From: Alphaproteobacteria bacterium | Lineage (GTDB): Bacteria > Pseudomonadota > Alphaproteobacteria > Reyranellales > Reyranellaceae | DNA length: 64,000 nucleotides | Direction: 5' to 3' | Assembly: GCA_019635875.1 (NCBI GenBank) | Contig: JAHBYP010000006.1 | Coordinates: 1 to 64,000 of the forward strand | In this document: positions 16,345 to 24,370 of the stretch, piece by piece | How positions within the stretch are numbered: the stretch's first letter is position 1 | Layout of the letters: each line of letters starts with the position of its first letter | The notes under the pieces: generated by a model | What the model was told of the DNA's origin: nothing | Databases searched by the model: none | The model's input: the letters and a program-made list of their open reading frames with translations, nothing else | Made by a program: the position numbers and the translations under genes

Positions 16345-17051
16345 CCACGCATACCATCGCCACCCGTGACGAATGGCTCGAGGCGCGCAAGGCGCTGCTG
16401 GCGCGCGAGCGTGCCATGACGCACGAGCTCGACGCGCTACGCGCCCAGCGCCGCGCGCTGCCCTGGGTGAAGATCGACAAGCCCTATGTATTCGACGGGC
16501 CCGAAGGCAAGCGTGCGCTGGCCGACCTGTTCCGCGACCGCAGCCAGCTCGCGGTCTACCACTTCATGCTGACGCCCGGCTCCGACCACCAGTGCAAGGG
16601 CTGCAGCTTCATCGCCGATCACATCGACGCCGCCCGGCAGCATTTCGAGCACGCCGATCTCGCCTTCGCCGCGATCTCGCGCGCGCCGCTTGCGCGCATC
16701 GAGGAGGTCAGGCGGCGCATGGGCTGGACGTTCCCGTGGGTCAGCTCATTCGGCGGCGATTTCAACTTCGACTTCGGCGTCTCGTTCAGGCGCGAGGACA
16801 TCGAGGCCGGCCGCGCGCAGTACAACTACGGCGTGACGACGATCAAGGGCAGCGAGGATATGCACGGCACCAGTATCTTCGCGAAGAACGAGCGAGGCGA
16901 GGTGTTCCACACCTACTCGACCTACCATCGCGGCGACGAAGTGCTGATGGGCGCCTTCGCGTGGCTCGACCTGACGCCCAAGGGCCGCAACGAGAACGGC
17001 ACCATGAGCTGGCTGAGGCTGCACGACGAGTACGAACGCGGCGAGCGCTGA
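16341..17051 (+). CDS. DUF899 family thioredoxin-like protein
   Basis: A 236-residue member of the DUF899 family, which is related to the AhpC/thioredoxin superfamily. A potential redox pair C85/C88 sits in HQCKGCSF, followed by the family segments RRRMGWTFPWVSS and FNFDFGVSF and the C-terminal VFHTYSTYHRG. The reaction is not established. It is translationally coupled to the upstream membrane protein and divergent from the HTH regulator. Confidence 0.9.
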   Translation: MTTHTIATRDEWLEARKALLARERAMTHELDALRAQRRALPWVKIDKPYVFDGPEGKRALADLFRDRSQLAVYHFMLTPGSDHQCKGCSFIADHIDAARQHFEHADLAFAAISRAPLARIEEVRRRMGWTFPWVSSFGGDFNFDFGVSFRREDIEAGRAQYNYGVTTIKGSEDMHGTSIFAKNERGEVFHTYSTYHRGDEVLMGAFAWLDLTPKGRNENGTMSWLRLHDEYERGER

Positions 17052-17057
17052 GACGGC

Positions 17058-17109
17058 AGCGCTCGCGTCCCGCCGGCCCCAGGAGATGAGCCGGCGGGAC
17101 GCGAGCGCT
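17058..17109. repeat. Inverted repeat with 20-bp arms, family C copy 1
   Basis: AGCGCTCGCGTCCCGCCGGC (17058-17077) is perfectly complemented by 17090-17109. It occupies the space between the convergent DUF899 and Bug receptor genes. The core GTCCCGCCGGC is shared with the copy at 62527-62586. Confidence 0.8.
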
Positions 17110-17119
17110 CCCAAGGACA

Positions 17120-18091
17120 TCACTCCGGCTGGATGCCGGCGTCCTTGATCATCTTCGCCCACTTGGCGGTCTCGGCCTTCACGAAGGCGTCGAACTGCTG
17201 CAGGCCCAGCACCGAGACTTCCATGCGGCCCTGGGTCATGGTCTGGCCGGTCTTCTCGTCCTTCATCGCTTCGACGACGAGATCGTGCAGCGCCTTCTGG
17301 ATCGGCGCCGGCGTCGCGGCGGGCGCGAAGACGGCCAGCCAGTAGGTCAGCTCGTAGCCCGGCACGGTCTCGGCGATCGCCGGCAGGTCGGGCGCGATCT
17401 TGGTGCGCTTGGCGCCGGTGACGCCCAGGCCGCGCAGCTTGTCGGCGCGGATCTGGGTCAGTCCCTGCGGCAGGTCGGGGAACATCACCTGCACCTGGCC
17501 GGCGATCACGTCGCGCACCGCCTCGGGGCTCGACTTGTAGGGCACGCGCTCGATCTTCACCCCGGCGAGCTGGTTGAACTGCTCGGCCGAGAGCCGCTGC
17601 GAGGAGCTGGCCTCGGCGTAGTTCAGCTTGCCCGGATTGGCCTTGGCGTAGGCTATCAGTTCGGCGGTGGTCTTCGCCGGCACGTCGGGGTTCACCACCA
17701 GCACGTTGACGCCCATCACCACGCGGGCGATCGGCGCGAAATCCTTGGCGGGGTCGTAGATCAGCTTCTTGTACAGCGAGACGTTGGCGGCGTTGGTCGA
17801 GTTGGTGCCCATCAGCAGCGTGTAGCCATCGGCCGGCGCGGCCGCCACCGTCTGCGCGCCGAGCTGGCCGCCGGCGCCCGGCTTGTTCTCGATGATCACC
17901 GACTGGCTCGTGAGCTCCTGCAGCTTGGCGCCCAGGCCGCGCGCCGTCAGGTCGGTGGCGCTGCCGGCGGCGAAGGGCACGACGATGCGGATGGTCTTGG
18001 CGGGATAGGTGCCCTGCGAGCGCACGACCGATGGGGCCGCCAGCGCGGCGGTGCCAAGCGCCAGCGCGTGGCGACGGGAAAGACGGCTCAT
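17120..18091 (-). CDS. Bug family tripartite tricarboxylate transporter substrate-binding protein
   Basis: A 323-residue periplasmic solute receptor. The N-terminus carries a twin-arginine-like signal (SRLSRRHALALGTAALAAPSVVRS). The family segments are clear: YPAKTIRIVVPFAAG, VIIENKPGAGG (about 72-82) and DGYTLLMG. No membrane components TctA/TctB are adjacent, which is usual for the many orphan Bug receptors. The ligand is probably a carboxylate but is unknown. The start at 18091 gives the signal peptide; upstream in-frame codons run into a repeat. Confidence 0.92.
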   Translation of the reverse strand: MSRLSRRHALALGTAALAAPSVVRSQGTYPAKTIRIVVPFAAGSATDLTARGLGAKLQELTSQSVIIENKPGAGGQLGAQTVAAAPADGYTLLMGTNSTNAANVSLYKKLIYDPAKDFAPIARVVMGVNVLVVNPDVPAKTTAELIAYAKANPGKLNYAEASSSQRLSAEQFNQLAGVKIERVPYKSSPEAVRDVIAGQVQVMFPDLPQGLTQIRADKLRGLGVTGAKRTKIAPDLPAIAETVPGYELTYWLAVFAPAATPAPIQKALHDLVVEAMKDEKTGQTMTQGRMEVSVLGLQQFDAFVKAETAKWAKMIKDAGIQPE

Positions 18092-18181
18092 GACTACTCC
18101 TGCTGTTCTGCCGGGCCGGATACATACCGGACCGGCGGAACGAAACAAGATACGGGTCTTGTCGTGCAGGCATGGCTGTTT

Positions 18182-18308
18182 CCTTCCCCCGGAGGGGGAA
18201 GGTGCCCGAAGGGCGGAAGGGGGATGCCGAAGACGGACTCCTATGTTCGTCTTCGACATCCCCCTTCCGTCGCGCTGCGCGCGCCACCTTCCCCCTCCAG
18301 GGGAAGGG
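18182..18308. repeat. Dispersed inverted repeat, family B copy 1
   Basis: The element begins with CCTTCCCCCGGAGGGGGAAGG, itself palindromic, followed by TGCCCGAAGGGCGGAAGGGG. The complementary half (CTTCGACATCCCCCTTCCG onwards) ends at 18308. It separates two minus-strand genes, msrP and the Bug receptor. Confidence 0.85.
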
Positions 18309-18312
18309 AAGA

Positions 18313-19248
18313 CTACTTGTAGAGATTCTCGTTCTTCATGTCGGTATAGAGCGCCGTCACGAACTCGGCGTAGCCGTTGTACATCAGGGTCGGGATGCGC
18401 TCCTCGCTGCCCAGCGGCTTCTCGGTCGCCTGGCTCCAGCGCGGATGCGCCACGTTGGGATTGACGTTGGCCCAGAAGCCGTATTCGTCCGGCCCCAGCT
18501 TTTCCCAGAACGACACCGGCCGCTTGTCGCTGAGCTCGAAGCGGTTGATCGACTTGACGTGCTTGAAGCCGTACTTCCACGGCGTCGCCAGGCGCAAGGG
18601 CGCGCCGTTCTGCGCCGGCAGCGGCTTGCCGTAAAGGCCGGTGGCGATGAACGACAGCTCGTGGCGCGCCTCGGCCATGCTCAGCCCCTCGGTGTAGGGC
18701 CAGGGGTAGTAGAACTCGCGCTGTCCCGGGAACATGCGCGGATCGGCCAGCGTCTGCATCACCAGGTACTTCGCGCCTGACAGTGGCTTGGCGAGGTCGA
18801 TGAGCGCCGAGAGCGCGAAGCCGGTATAGGGCACGTTCATCGACCAGGTCTCGACGCAGCGATGGCGATAGAGCCGTTCCTCGATCGGCATCCTGGCGAT
18901 CAGATCGTCGATGCCGATCTCGATCGGCTTCTCGACCATACCCTCGATCTTCACCGTCCACGGCCGCGCCTTCAGCCGGCTCTGCGCAGTCTGCCAGATG
19001 TTCTTGCTGTCGCCGAACTCGTAGAAATTGTTGTAGGTCGTCGCCAGCTTCTCCGGGGTGATCGGCCGGTCGAGCGTGTAGCGCGCGTTGCGCGGGGCGC
19101 CCTGCTGGGCGTGGACGGCCGACGGCAGGGCCAGCCCAATGCCGGCCATGCCCATGCCGGCAAGCAGCGCGCGGCGGTTGAGATAGACCGATTCCGGCGT
19201 GGTGGCGCTCTCCGGCAGCTCCCATCCGCGTCTGCGCTTGATCAGCAT
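18313..19248 (-). CDS. msrP: Protein-methionine-sulfoxide reductase catalytic subunit MsrP
   Basis: MsrP (YedY) is a periplasmic molybdenum enzyme that repairs oxidised methionines in proteins. The 311-residue chain has a twin-arginine signal (NRRALLAGMG at 24-33, ending LPSAVHA) and a sulfite-oxidase fold. The molybdenum-ligating cysteine is C131 in RHRCVETWSM. It normally takes electrons from the haem membrane protein MsrQ, but no msrQ is adjacent. The neighbour downstream of its start is an Mpo1-like protein. A candidate periplasmic selenoprotein thioredoxin lies 0.7 kb away on the same strand. Confidence 0.95.
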   Translation of the reverse strand: MLIKRRRGWELPESATTPESVYLNRRALLAGMGMAGIGLALPSAVHAQQGAPRNARYTLDRPITPEKLATTYNNFYEFGDSKNIWQTAQSRLKARPWTVKIEGMVEKPIEIGIDDLIARMPIEERLYRHRCVETWSMNVPYTGFALSALIDLAKPLSGAKYLVMQTLADPRMFPGQREFYYPWPYTEGLSMAEARHELSFIATGLYGKPLPAQNGAPLRLATPWKYGFKHVKSINRFELSDKRPVSFWEKLGPDEYGFWANVNPNVAHPRWSQATEKPLGSEERIPTLMYNGYAEFVTALYTDMKNENLYK

Positions 19249-19326
19249 GAAACGGCTCCGTCCTGGCCCTCGGTTCGCTACACGTACTCTACCGGCCGGC
19301 GGGCGGCGGCCTCCAGCCACGACGGC

Positions 19327-19854
19327 TCATTTCGGCGTGACCGCGGCCCGCTCGGCGACGTGCGGACCCTCCACGGCGCGGCGCAGGTCGGTGCGCAGGC
19401 CCAGCGCGATGAAGGTCTCGGCGACCAGGAACATCGGCCCGATGAAGGCCTGGAAGAGATTGTCCACCAGCGCCGGGCGGCGGCCCTCATAGGCGTGACC
19501 GACGAACTGGAAGACCCAGCCGCCGACGAACAAGACGGCGAACACGATCCAGACGACGCTGGCGCCGGTGGCACGCGCCAGCCATTCGGCGAGCAGCCAC
19601 ATCGGCACGACGATCAGCACCATCGCCAGCCCGACGCCGACATCCAGCGCGATCCATCCCAGCAGCGCGGCCGCGCCCACGAGCAGGGCGCCCGACACCG
19701 CGACGCCGCCGATGCGCAGCCGCCACAGCGCCAGCGCGATCAGCAGCGAGAACACGATCGCGGGGATGCCGATGAAGTGCGTCGCCCGGTTGCGCGAGTC
19801 GCGATGGTAGGCGGCGTAGATCGCGAGCTGGCGATGGAAGAAGCGGGCGGCCAT
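19327..19854 (-). CDS. Mpo1-like (DUF962) membrane protein
   Basis: A 175-residue membrane protein with four or so hydrophobic segments. The N-terminal HRDSRNRATHFIGIP segment contains the histidine-rich signature of the Mpo1/YGL010w family. Yeast Mpo1 is an iron-dependent dioxygenase in 2-hydroxy fatty acid alpha-oxidation; bacterial members are mostly uncharacterised. It lies 78 bases upstream of msrP on the same strand. Confidence 0.82.
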   Translation of the reverse strand: MAARFFHRQLAIYAAYHRDSRNRATHFIGIPAIVFSLLIALALWRLRIGGVAVSGALLVGAAALLGWIALDVGVGLAMVLIVVPMWLLAEWLARATGASVVWIVFAVLFVGGWVFQFVGHAYEGRRPALVDNLFQAFIGPMFLVAETFIALGLRTDLRRAVEGPHVAERAAVTPK

Positions 19855-19869
19855 GGGGGTATCTTAACT

Positions 19870-19936
19870 CTTGGGGCCGCGCCGCTCCAGCGGCACTCTT
19901 CCACGATGAGCGCCGCTGGAGCGGCGCGGCCCCAAG
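19870..19936. repeat. Perfect 25-bp-arm inverted repeat
   Basis: CTTGGGGCCGCGCCGCTCCA at the left edge begins a 25-base arm (19870-19894) that is perfectly complemented by 19912-19936. It lies between the Mpo1-like gene and the probable selenoprotein gene, both on the minus strand. Confidence 0.85.
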
Positions 19937-19945
19937 ACGTCAGAC

Positions 19946-20380
19946 TCACGCCGCCGTGCCAGTGATCTCGAGGATCTTCGGCCACATCTTGTCCCGCCAG
20001 CCGGCATTGCCGGTGGCGGTGAAGACGATCTTCTGGTCCTGAGCGAGAATGAAGCGCGGCGTGACATTGCCGCGCTGGGCGCCTTCGTCGCTCATCAGGA
20101 ACTCGGTGAGCAGCCAGCGCGCCTCGGCCGGCCAGCTCTCCTCCTTGAGGAGCAGCGAGCCGTTGGCAGGATGGACGACGTGATAGGTGAGCTTCTTGAA
20201 CGCCGCCGATTGCTTGAAGCCGGGTTCAGACTGGGCACGCCAGATCTTGCAGCCGCCTCAAAGCTCGTGGCCGACGAAGGCGAATTCCAGCTTCGACGCC
20301 TGGGCGCCGGTTGTCCTTGCGAGCGCCGGCAAGGTGGCCAACACAAGACCGCCCTTCACGAGCAGTCGACGAGTGAACAT
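19946..20380 (-). CDS. Probable selenocysteine-containing thioredoxin-fold protein (TGA at codon 41)
   Basis: The 145-codon frame begins at an ATG preceded by AAGGAG and is open to 19946 except for TGA at codon 41 (20258-20260). The N-terminus (MFTRRLLVKG, hydrophobic stretch, ending GAQA) looks like a Tat-type signal, so the protein is probably periplasmic. The TGA stands in GHEL-U-GGCKIW, making U41-G-G-C44, the place of a CxxC redox pair. The rest is thioredoxin-like: NVTPRFILA with the expected cis-proline at P108, then a strand and ATGNAGW. Bases after TGA form a bacterial SECIS-like hairpin. Codons after the TGA keep the GC-rich third positions and have no ATG until codon 96, so readthrough is needed to make the domain. 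A nonsense mutation is the alternative. Confidence 0.75.
20228..20247 (-). promoter_or_regulatory. Bacterial SECIS-like hairpin directly downstream of the in-frame TGA
   Basis: Counting the U of UGA as 1, bases 14-16 (AGA) pair with 31-33 (UCU), U17 is bulged, 18-21 (CUGG) pair with 27-30 (CCAG), and the loop 22-26 is CGUGC with G23 and U24. The E. coli fdhF SECIS that binds SelB has the same bulged U17 and loop G23-U24. The hairpin lies wholly within the coding frame. Confidence 0.7.
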
Positions 20381-20482
20381 GCGCGAACTCCTTCAGCCGG
20401 GGATGAAGCGGCGCGATACTCCCCGACAAGGCGAAGGCGCGCCAGCCCGGGCGGGCGCGCCTCGCGAGGTCGTGAGCCGATG

Positions 20483-22564
20483 TCAACCGCGCGCGCCGGC
20501 GCGCGCCTTGGCCTGCTCGATCGCCTTGTCGGCCGAGCGGCCGCTGACTTCCTGCAGATGGTCGAACTCGGCCCTGTACGTGCCGACGCCCTGGGTCTGC
20601 GAGCGGATGTCGATGATCAGCCCGTCCATCTCGGCCTCGGGCACCAGGGCGGTGACCTCGTCCCAGCCGGTCCAGCCGTCGCGCGCGTCGAAGCCCAGGA
20701 TCTGCCCGCGCCTTCCCGAGAGGATGCGCTGCATGCGCGCGGTGGCTTCGTTGGGCGCGGCGATGGTGACCTTGAGGATCGGCTCGAGCAGCACCGGGTC
20801 GCATTTCGGCAGGCCTTCCTGCATCGCCATGCGCGCCGCGGTCTTGAACGACATTTCCGAGCTGTCGACGGCGTGGAAGCCGCCGTCGTAGAGCGTCACC
20901 GACATGTCGACGACCTGATGACCCATCGGTCCGTGCTTGATCGCGTCGATGACGCCTTCCTCGACCGCGGGGATGAAGTTGCGCGGCACCGCGCCGCCCA
21001 CCACCTTGTCGATGAACTGGAAGCCCGAGCCGCGCGGCAAGGCGTGGATCTCGACCTTGATGTCGGCGAACTGGCCGTGGCCGCCGGTCTGGCGCTTGTA
21101 GCGCGCGTGCTGCTGCGTGCCCTTGCGGATGGTCTCCTTGTAGGCGACCGCGGGCGGCGCGGTGTCGAGCGGCAGGTTGTAGCGCCCCGCGAGCTTGTCG
21201 AGCGCCACCTTCAGGTGCATCTCGCCCTGGCCCAGCAGCACGTACTCCGCCGTCGCGGCGCGATGCTCGATCGACAGCGAGGGGTCCTCGTCGGTGAGCT
21301 TGTGCAGTGCCGCCGAGAGCTTGACCTCGTCGTTGCGGTTCTTGGCCTTGACCGCGAAGGCGTAGACCGCCGGCTCCGGCACCGGGCGGTCGGCCGACTC
21401 GGCGATGCCGGCATTGGACAGCACCTGGCCAGCCGACAGCGCGTCGATTTTGGCGATGGCGACGACGTCGCCGACCTGGGCCTGGGCGATCTTCTCGTAT
21501 TTCTGCCCGGCCGGCCTGAACAGGCCGCCGACGCGGTGACCGCCGATCGTCTGGCCGTCGGAGAGCGTGCCCGACCAGACGCGGCAGAGCGAGAGCTTGC
21601 CGGCATGGCCCTGGTGCAGCGCCTTGAAGCACTCCGCCACCGTGCCGCCGTTGAGCTCCATGCCGCGGCGCTTGGCGGTGGCGGGCGCGAAGGGCGTGTC
21701 GTGGCGCAACGCCTTCAGCAGGCGGCGCACACCGTGCTCGCGCTCGCCGGCACCCAGCAGCACCGGTGCGATCAGGGCTGCGCCAAACTCGTCGTGCAGG
21801 TCGCGATAGACCAGCGACTTCTCCGGCGCCACGTCCTCGATCAGCTGCTCGAGCAGCGTGTCGTCGTACTCGGCCAGCGCTTCGAGCATCTCGCGCCGCG
21901 CCTCGGCCTCGCGCGGCAGCACCTCGGCCGGCATCTCGATCAGGTCCGACGCGGCGCTCGACTTGTAGCGATAAGCGCGCTCGCTTACGAGATCGACGTA
22001 ACCCACCGTCTCCTCGCCACCGCCGGGAATGGCCCGGCGGATCGGCACCTGGCGCAGCACCAGCTTGCGTGGCGAGACGCTCTGCAGCGCGGCGAGCAGG
22101 TCGCGCACGCGGATCTGCGCGGCGTCCATCTTGTTGACGAACAGGATGTGCGGGATCTGCCGGTCCTCGAGCGCCTTGAAGATCGGCGCCAGCGCGACGG
22201 CGCGCTCGGGCTGCGGCTCGCACACCACGACGGCGGCGTCGCACACGGAAAGCGCGGCCAGTGCGTCCTGGCGGAACTCGATCGAGCCGGGACAGTCGAG
22301 GACGGTCCAGGTGTCGCCGGCGTACTCGAAGGTGACGCTGTTGATCTCGGTGCCCATGCTGCGCTTGCGCGCCTCCGGGCTGCTGTCGCCGATCGACGTG
22401 CCGTCGCGCGTCGAGCCCTTGCGCGCGATGGCGCCGGTGGCGAAGAGCAGGTTCTCCAGCAGGGTCGTCTTGCCGGAGAGATAGGGACCCACCAGGGCGA
22501 CGACGCGCTGCGCGCCGCCGCCCGCGCGTTCTCTGCCGGTGTCTGATGTCGTGGTTGCCGCCAT
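20483..22564 (-). CDS. EF-G-like translational GTPase
   Basis: A 693-residue paralogue of elongation factor G. The P-loop reads GPYLSGKTTLL (about 28-38), the switch 2 region DCPGS and the G4 motif NKMD are present, followed by domains II to V including the RQTGGHGQFAD segment of domain IV. The P-loop SGKTTL and the shortened chain resemble the second EF-G type found in many alphaproteobacteria. Its role is uncertain; it is not SelB. The start at 22564 follows GGGAGGG; an in-frame codon 13 residues upstream lacks a site. Confidence 0.88.
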   Translation of the reverse strand: MAATTTSDTGRERAGGGAQRVVALVGPYLSGKTTLLENLLFATGAIARKGSTRDGTSIGDSSPEARKRSMGTEINSVTFEYAGDTWTVLDCPGSIEFRQDALAALSVCDAAVVVCEPQPERAVALAPIFKALEDRQIPHILFVNKMDAAQIRVRDLLAALQSVSPRKLVLRQVPIRRAIPGGGEETVGYVDLVSERAYRYKSSAASDLIEMPAEVLPREAEARREMLEALAEYDDTLLEQLIEDVAPEKSLVYRDLHDEFGAALIAPVLLGAGEREHGVRRLLKALRHDTPFAPATAKRRGMELNGGTVAECFKALHQGHAGKLSLCRVWSGTLSDGQTIGGHRVGGLFRPAGQKYEKIAQAQVGDVVAIAKIDALSAGQVLSNAGIAESADRPVPEPAVYAFAVKAKNRNDEVKLSAALHKLTDEDPSLSIEHRAATAEYVLLGQGEMHLKVALDKLAGRYNLPLDTAPPAVAYKETIRKGTQQHARYKRQTGGHGQFADIKVEIHALPRGSGFQFIDKVVGGAVPRNFIPAVEEGVIDAIKHGPMGHQVVDMSVTLYDGGFHAVDSSEMSFKTAARMAMQEGLPKCDPVLLEPILKVTIAAPNEATARMQRILSGRRGQILGFDARDGWTGWDEVTALVPEAEMDGLIIDIRSQTQGVGTYRAEFDHLQEVSGRSADKAIEQAKARAGARG

Positions 22565-22944
22565 GTTAAAGCCCTCCCAGCGCGAGGTGAGCGGGATGCT
22601 CACCCGTGTCTTCCCGGTCGGAACCGGGCGGGAGGGCCCTGCACAAGGCCCGCTATCAGCCCCGCGTCCGTGCGCGTCGATGACGCCACGCTACGTCGTG
22701 GTGGAAACCGGCGCGTCGCGAACGCGGAAGAGACCCGCTGCGCCGACGTCGGGGCGACCTGACCCGGGAATGCTGCGCTTGGTTTCGGTTCCGTGTCAAC
22801 GCGGCGGCCGGTGGATCACATTTCCGCGAAGCGGACCGGCCTCTGCCATGAGTAGGGCATTTCCGAGATTACCCGTCGGGCGCCGCATCCCCGGCCGGCC
22901 TGCAGCGTTTGGCTCACACGAGATTCCGAGGCCAGGAGGGTTCC
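22565..22944. other. 380-base intergenic region without a recognisable gene
   Basis: The region separates the EF-G-like gene from a divergent lipoprotein gene and should hold both promoters. Short self-complementary pieces such as CCCGGTCGGAACCGGG (near 22613-22628) and GGGCC...GGCCC are visible. No open frame with coding features and no known RNA was found. Confidence 0.6.
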
Positions 22945-23187
22945 ATGCGTAAGCTCATTCTTGCAGCCGGTCTGACCATGTCCGTCCTGGCGCTGGGCGC
23001 CTGCGGCAACACCCCCGGCGATCGCGCGCTGAGCGGTGGCGCCATCGGCGCCGGCACCGGCCTGGTCGGTGGCGCGCTGCTGGGCGCGCCGGTGGCGGGC
23101 ATGGCGATCGGCGCCGTGGGCGGCGCCGCGGTCGGCGCGCTGACCACGCCGGATCAGGTCAACATGGGTCGGCCGGCCTGGCGCTAG
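22945..23187 (+). CDS. Small glycine-zipper lipoprotein
   Basis: An 80-residue precursor with a signal peptide and lipobox LALGAC (C at about 20), so it is probably anchored in the membrane as a lipoprotein. The mature part is a glycine-zipper-like hydrophobic stretch (GGAIGAGTGLVGGALLGAP region), similar to small YMGG/OsmB-type lipoproteins. AGGAGGG precedes the ATG. A clear terminator follows the stop. Confidence 0.85.
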   Translation: MRKLILAAGLTMSVLALGACGNTPGDRALSGGAIGAGTGLVGGALLGAPVAGMAIGAVGGAAVGALTTPDQVNMGRPAWR

Positions 23188-23205
23188 CCGACCGGCGCAA
23201 AAGCC

Positions 23206-23238
23206 AAGGGCCTCGCGACGCGCGCCGCGAGGCCCTTT
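23206..23238. terminator. Bidirectional rho-independent terminator
   Basis: AAGGGCCTCGCG (23206-23217) pairs with CGCGAGGCCCTT (23226-23237), with a further T after it. It lies between the convergent lipoprotein and trcR genes and could serve both. Confidence 0.85.
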
Positions 23239-23269
23239 GTGCGTGTCCTTCCACCCCCTGAAGCGGGGC

Positions 23270-24034
23270 TCAGCGCGGCTGCTCGTCGGTATCTGGCTGA
23301 TCGTCGTTCGCGACGTCGGGCGTCGCGTCGATGTCAGGCTGCTCGGCGTCGGCGAGGTCGGGCTGATCGGCCTGCGCCGGATCGACCTCGTCGGCTTCGT
23401 CAAGCGGATCCTGCGGCGCGGATTCGAGCGGCTCCAACTCGGCGGTCGGCACGGTGGAGCTGTCCTGGCCGGCCAGCGCCTGGGCGCGCTTCTTTGCCGA
23501 TGCTTCGCGCGCCGCCTTCTGGCGCGCCTTCTCGACCGCCGCGTTCAGGTCGCGCAGGCTGCACAGACCGAGCGTGATCGGATCGCGCTGCTTGATGTTG
23601 GCGCTGTTCCAGTGCGTGCGGTCGCGGATCGCCTGGATGGTGCTCTTGGTCGAGCCGATCAGCTTGGCGATCTGCGAATCCTGCAGCTCGGGATGGTTCT
23701 TCAGCAGCCAGGCAATGGCGTCGGGCCGGTCCTGGCGCTTGGCCACGGGCGTGTAGCGCGGGCCGCCGGCGCGGGTCACCGGCTGCGGCCTGTTATGCAC
23801 CTGCAGGCGAAGATGGGCGGCGGGGTCGGCCTCGCAGCGCGCGATCTCCTCCTTGGTCAGCTCGCCGTTGGCGATCGGGTCGCGACCGACCATGCCGATC
23901 GCCACCTCGCCGTCGGCAATCGCCTGGACTTCGAGGTCGTGCAGGCCGCAGAACTCCGAGATCTGGGTGAACGAAAGTGTCGTGTTGTCGACCAGCCAGA
24001 CGGCGGTGGCCTTGGGCATCAGGGGCGTAGCCAT
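23270..24034 (-). CDS. trcR: DUF1013 cell cycle transcriptional regulator TrcR
   Basis: A 254-residue DUF1013 protein, a family restricted to alphaproteobacteria and described as a cell-cycle transcriptional regulator. The conserved N-terminus (ATPLMPKATAVWLVDNTTLSF) and the helix-turn-helix-like PELQDSQIAKLIGSTKSTIQAIRD region are intact. The C-terminal 70 residues are a low-complexity acidic tail rich in Asp, Pro and Gln. The start at 24034 has AGAGGA upstream. It is transcribed convergently with the lipoprotein gene. Confidence 0.85.
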   Translation of the reverse strand: MATPLMPKATAVWLVDNTTLSFTQISEFCGLHDLEVQAIADGEVAIGMVGRDPIANGELTKEEIARCEADPAAHLRLQVHNRPQPVTRAGGPRYTPVAKRQDRPDAIAWLLKNHPELQDSQIAKLIGSTKSTIQAIRDRTHWNSANIKQRDPITLGLCSLRDLNAAVEKARQKAAREASAKKRAQALAGQDSSTVPTAELEPLESAPQDPLDEADEVDPAQADQPDLADAEQPDIDATPDVANDDQPDTDEQPR

Positions 24035-24370
24035 GACGGATCCTCTGCGGTTCCGGTCCCGGACGGCGCCCGCGTCCGCACGGCACCACCCACCAGAAAT
24101 GTAAGAAATTCCACCGGTTATATAGGGATAGGGCGGGCGCGGGTAAAGCCGGATCGCGGCCGGTCGGGCCGTGAATCGCGGGTTATCCGACAAATTATTT
24201 GCGGTGCGCGACGGTCACATGGCGGTATGCATCCCCGACATTTGCAGGGGATGGGATGGCCAAGCCGGAACCACTGGGCAAACCAGGTCTTCTGACATTG
24301 CTGCCGGTGTATGGCACCTTTCCAGAATTCGACGATCCCGTGTCGCCACCGGAGCCGCTGCCGCCGCTCC
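24035..24370. other. 336-base intergenic region upstream of trcR
   Basis: It holds the presumed trcR promoter: the minus strand reads TATATAACC near 24116-24124. An inverted repeat CATCCCC...GGGGATG lies near 24231-24255. A plus-strand frame from 24256 runs antisense into the LysR gene and lacks support. No RNA gene was recognised. Confidence 0.5.
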
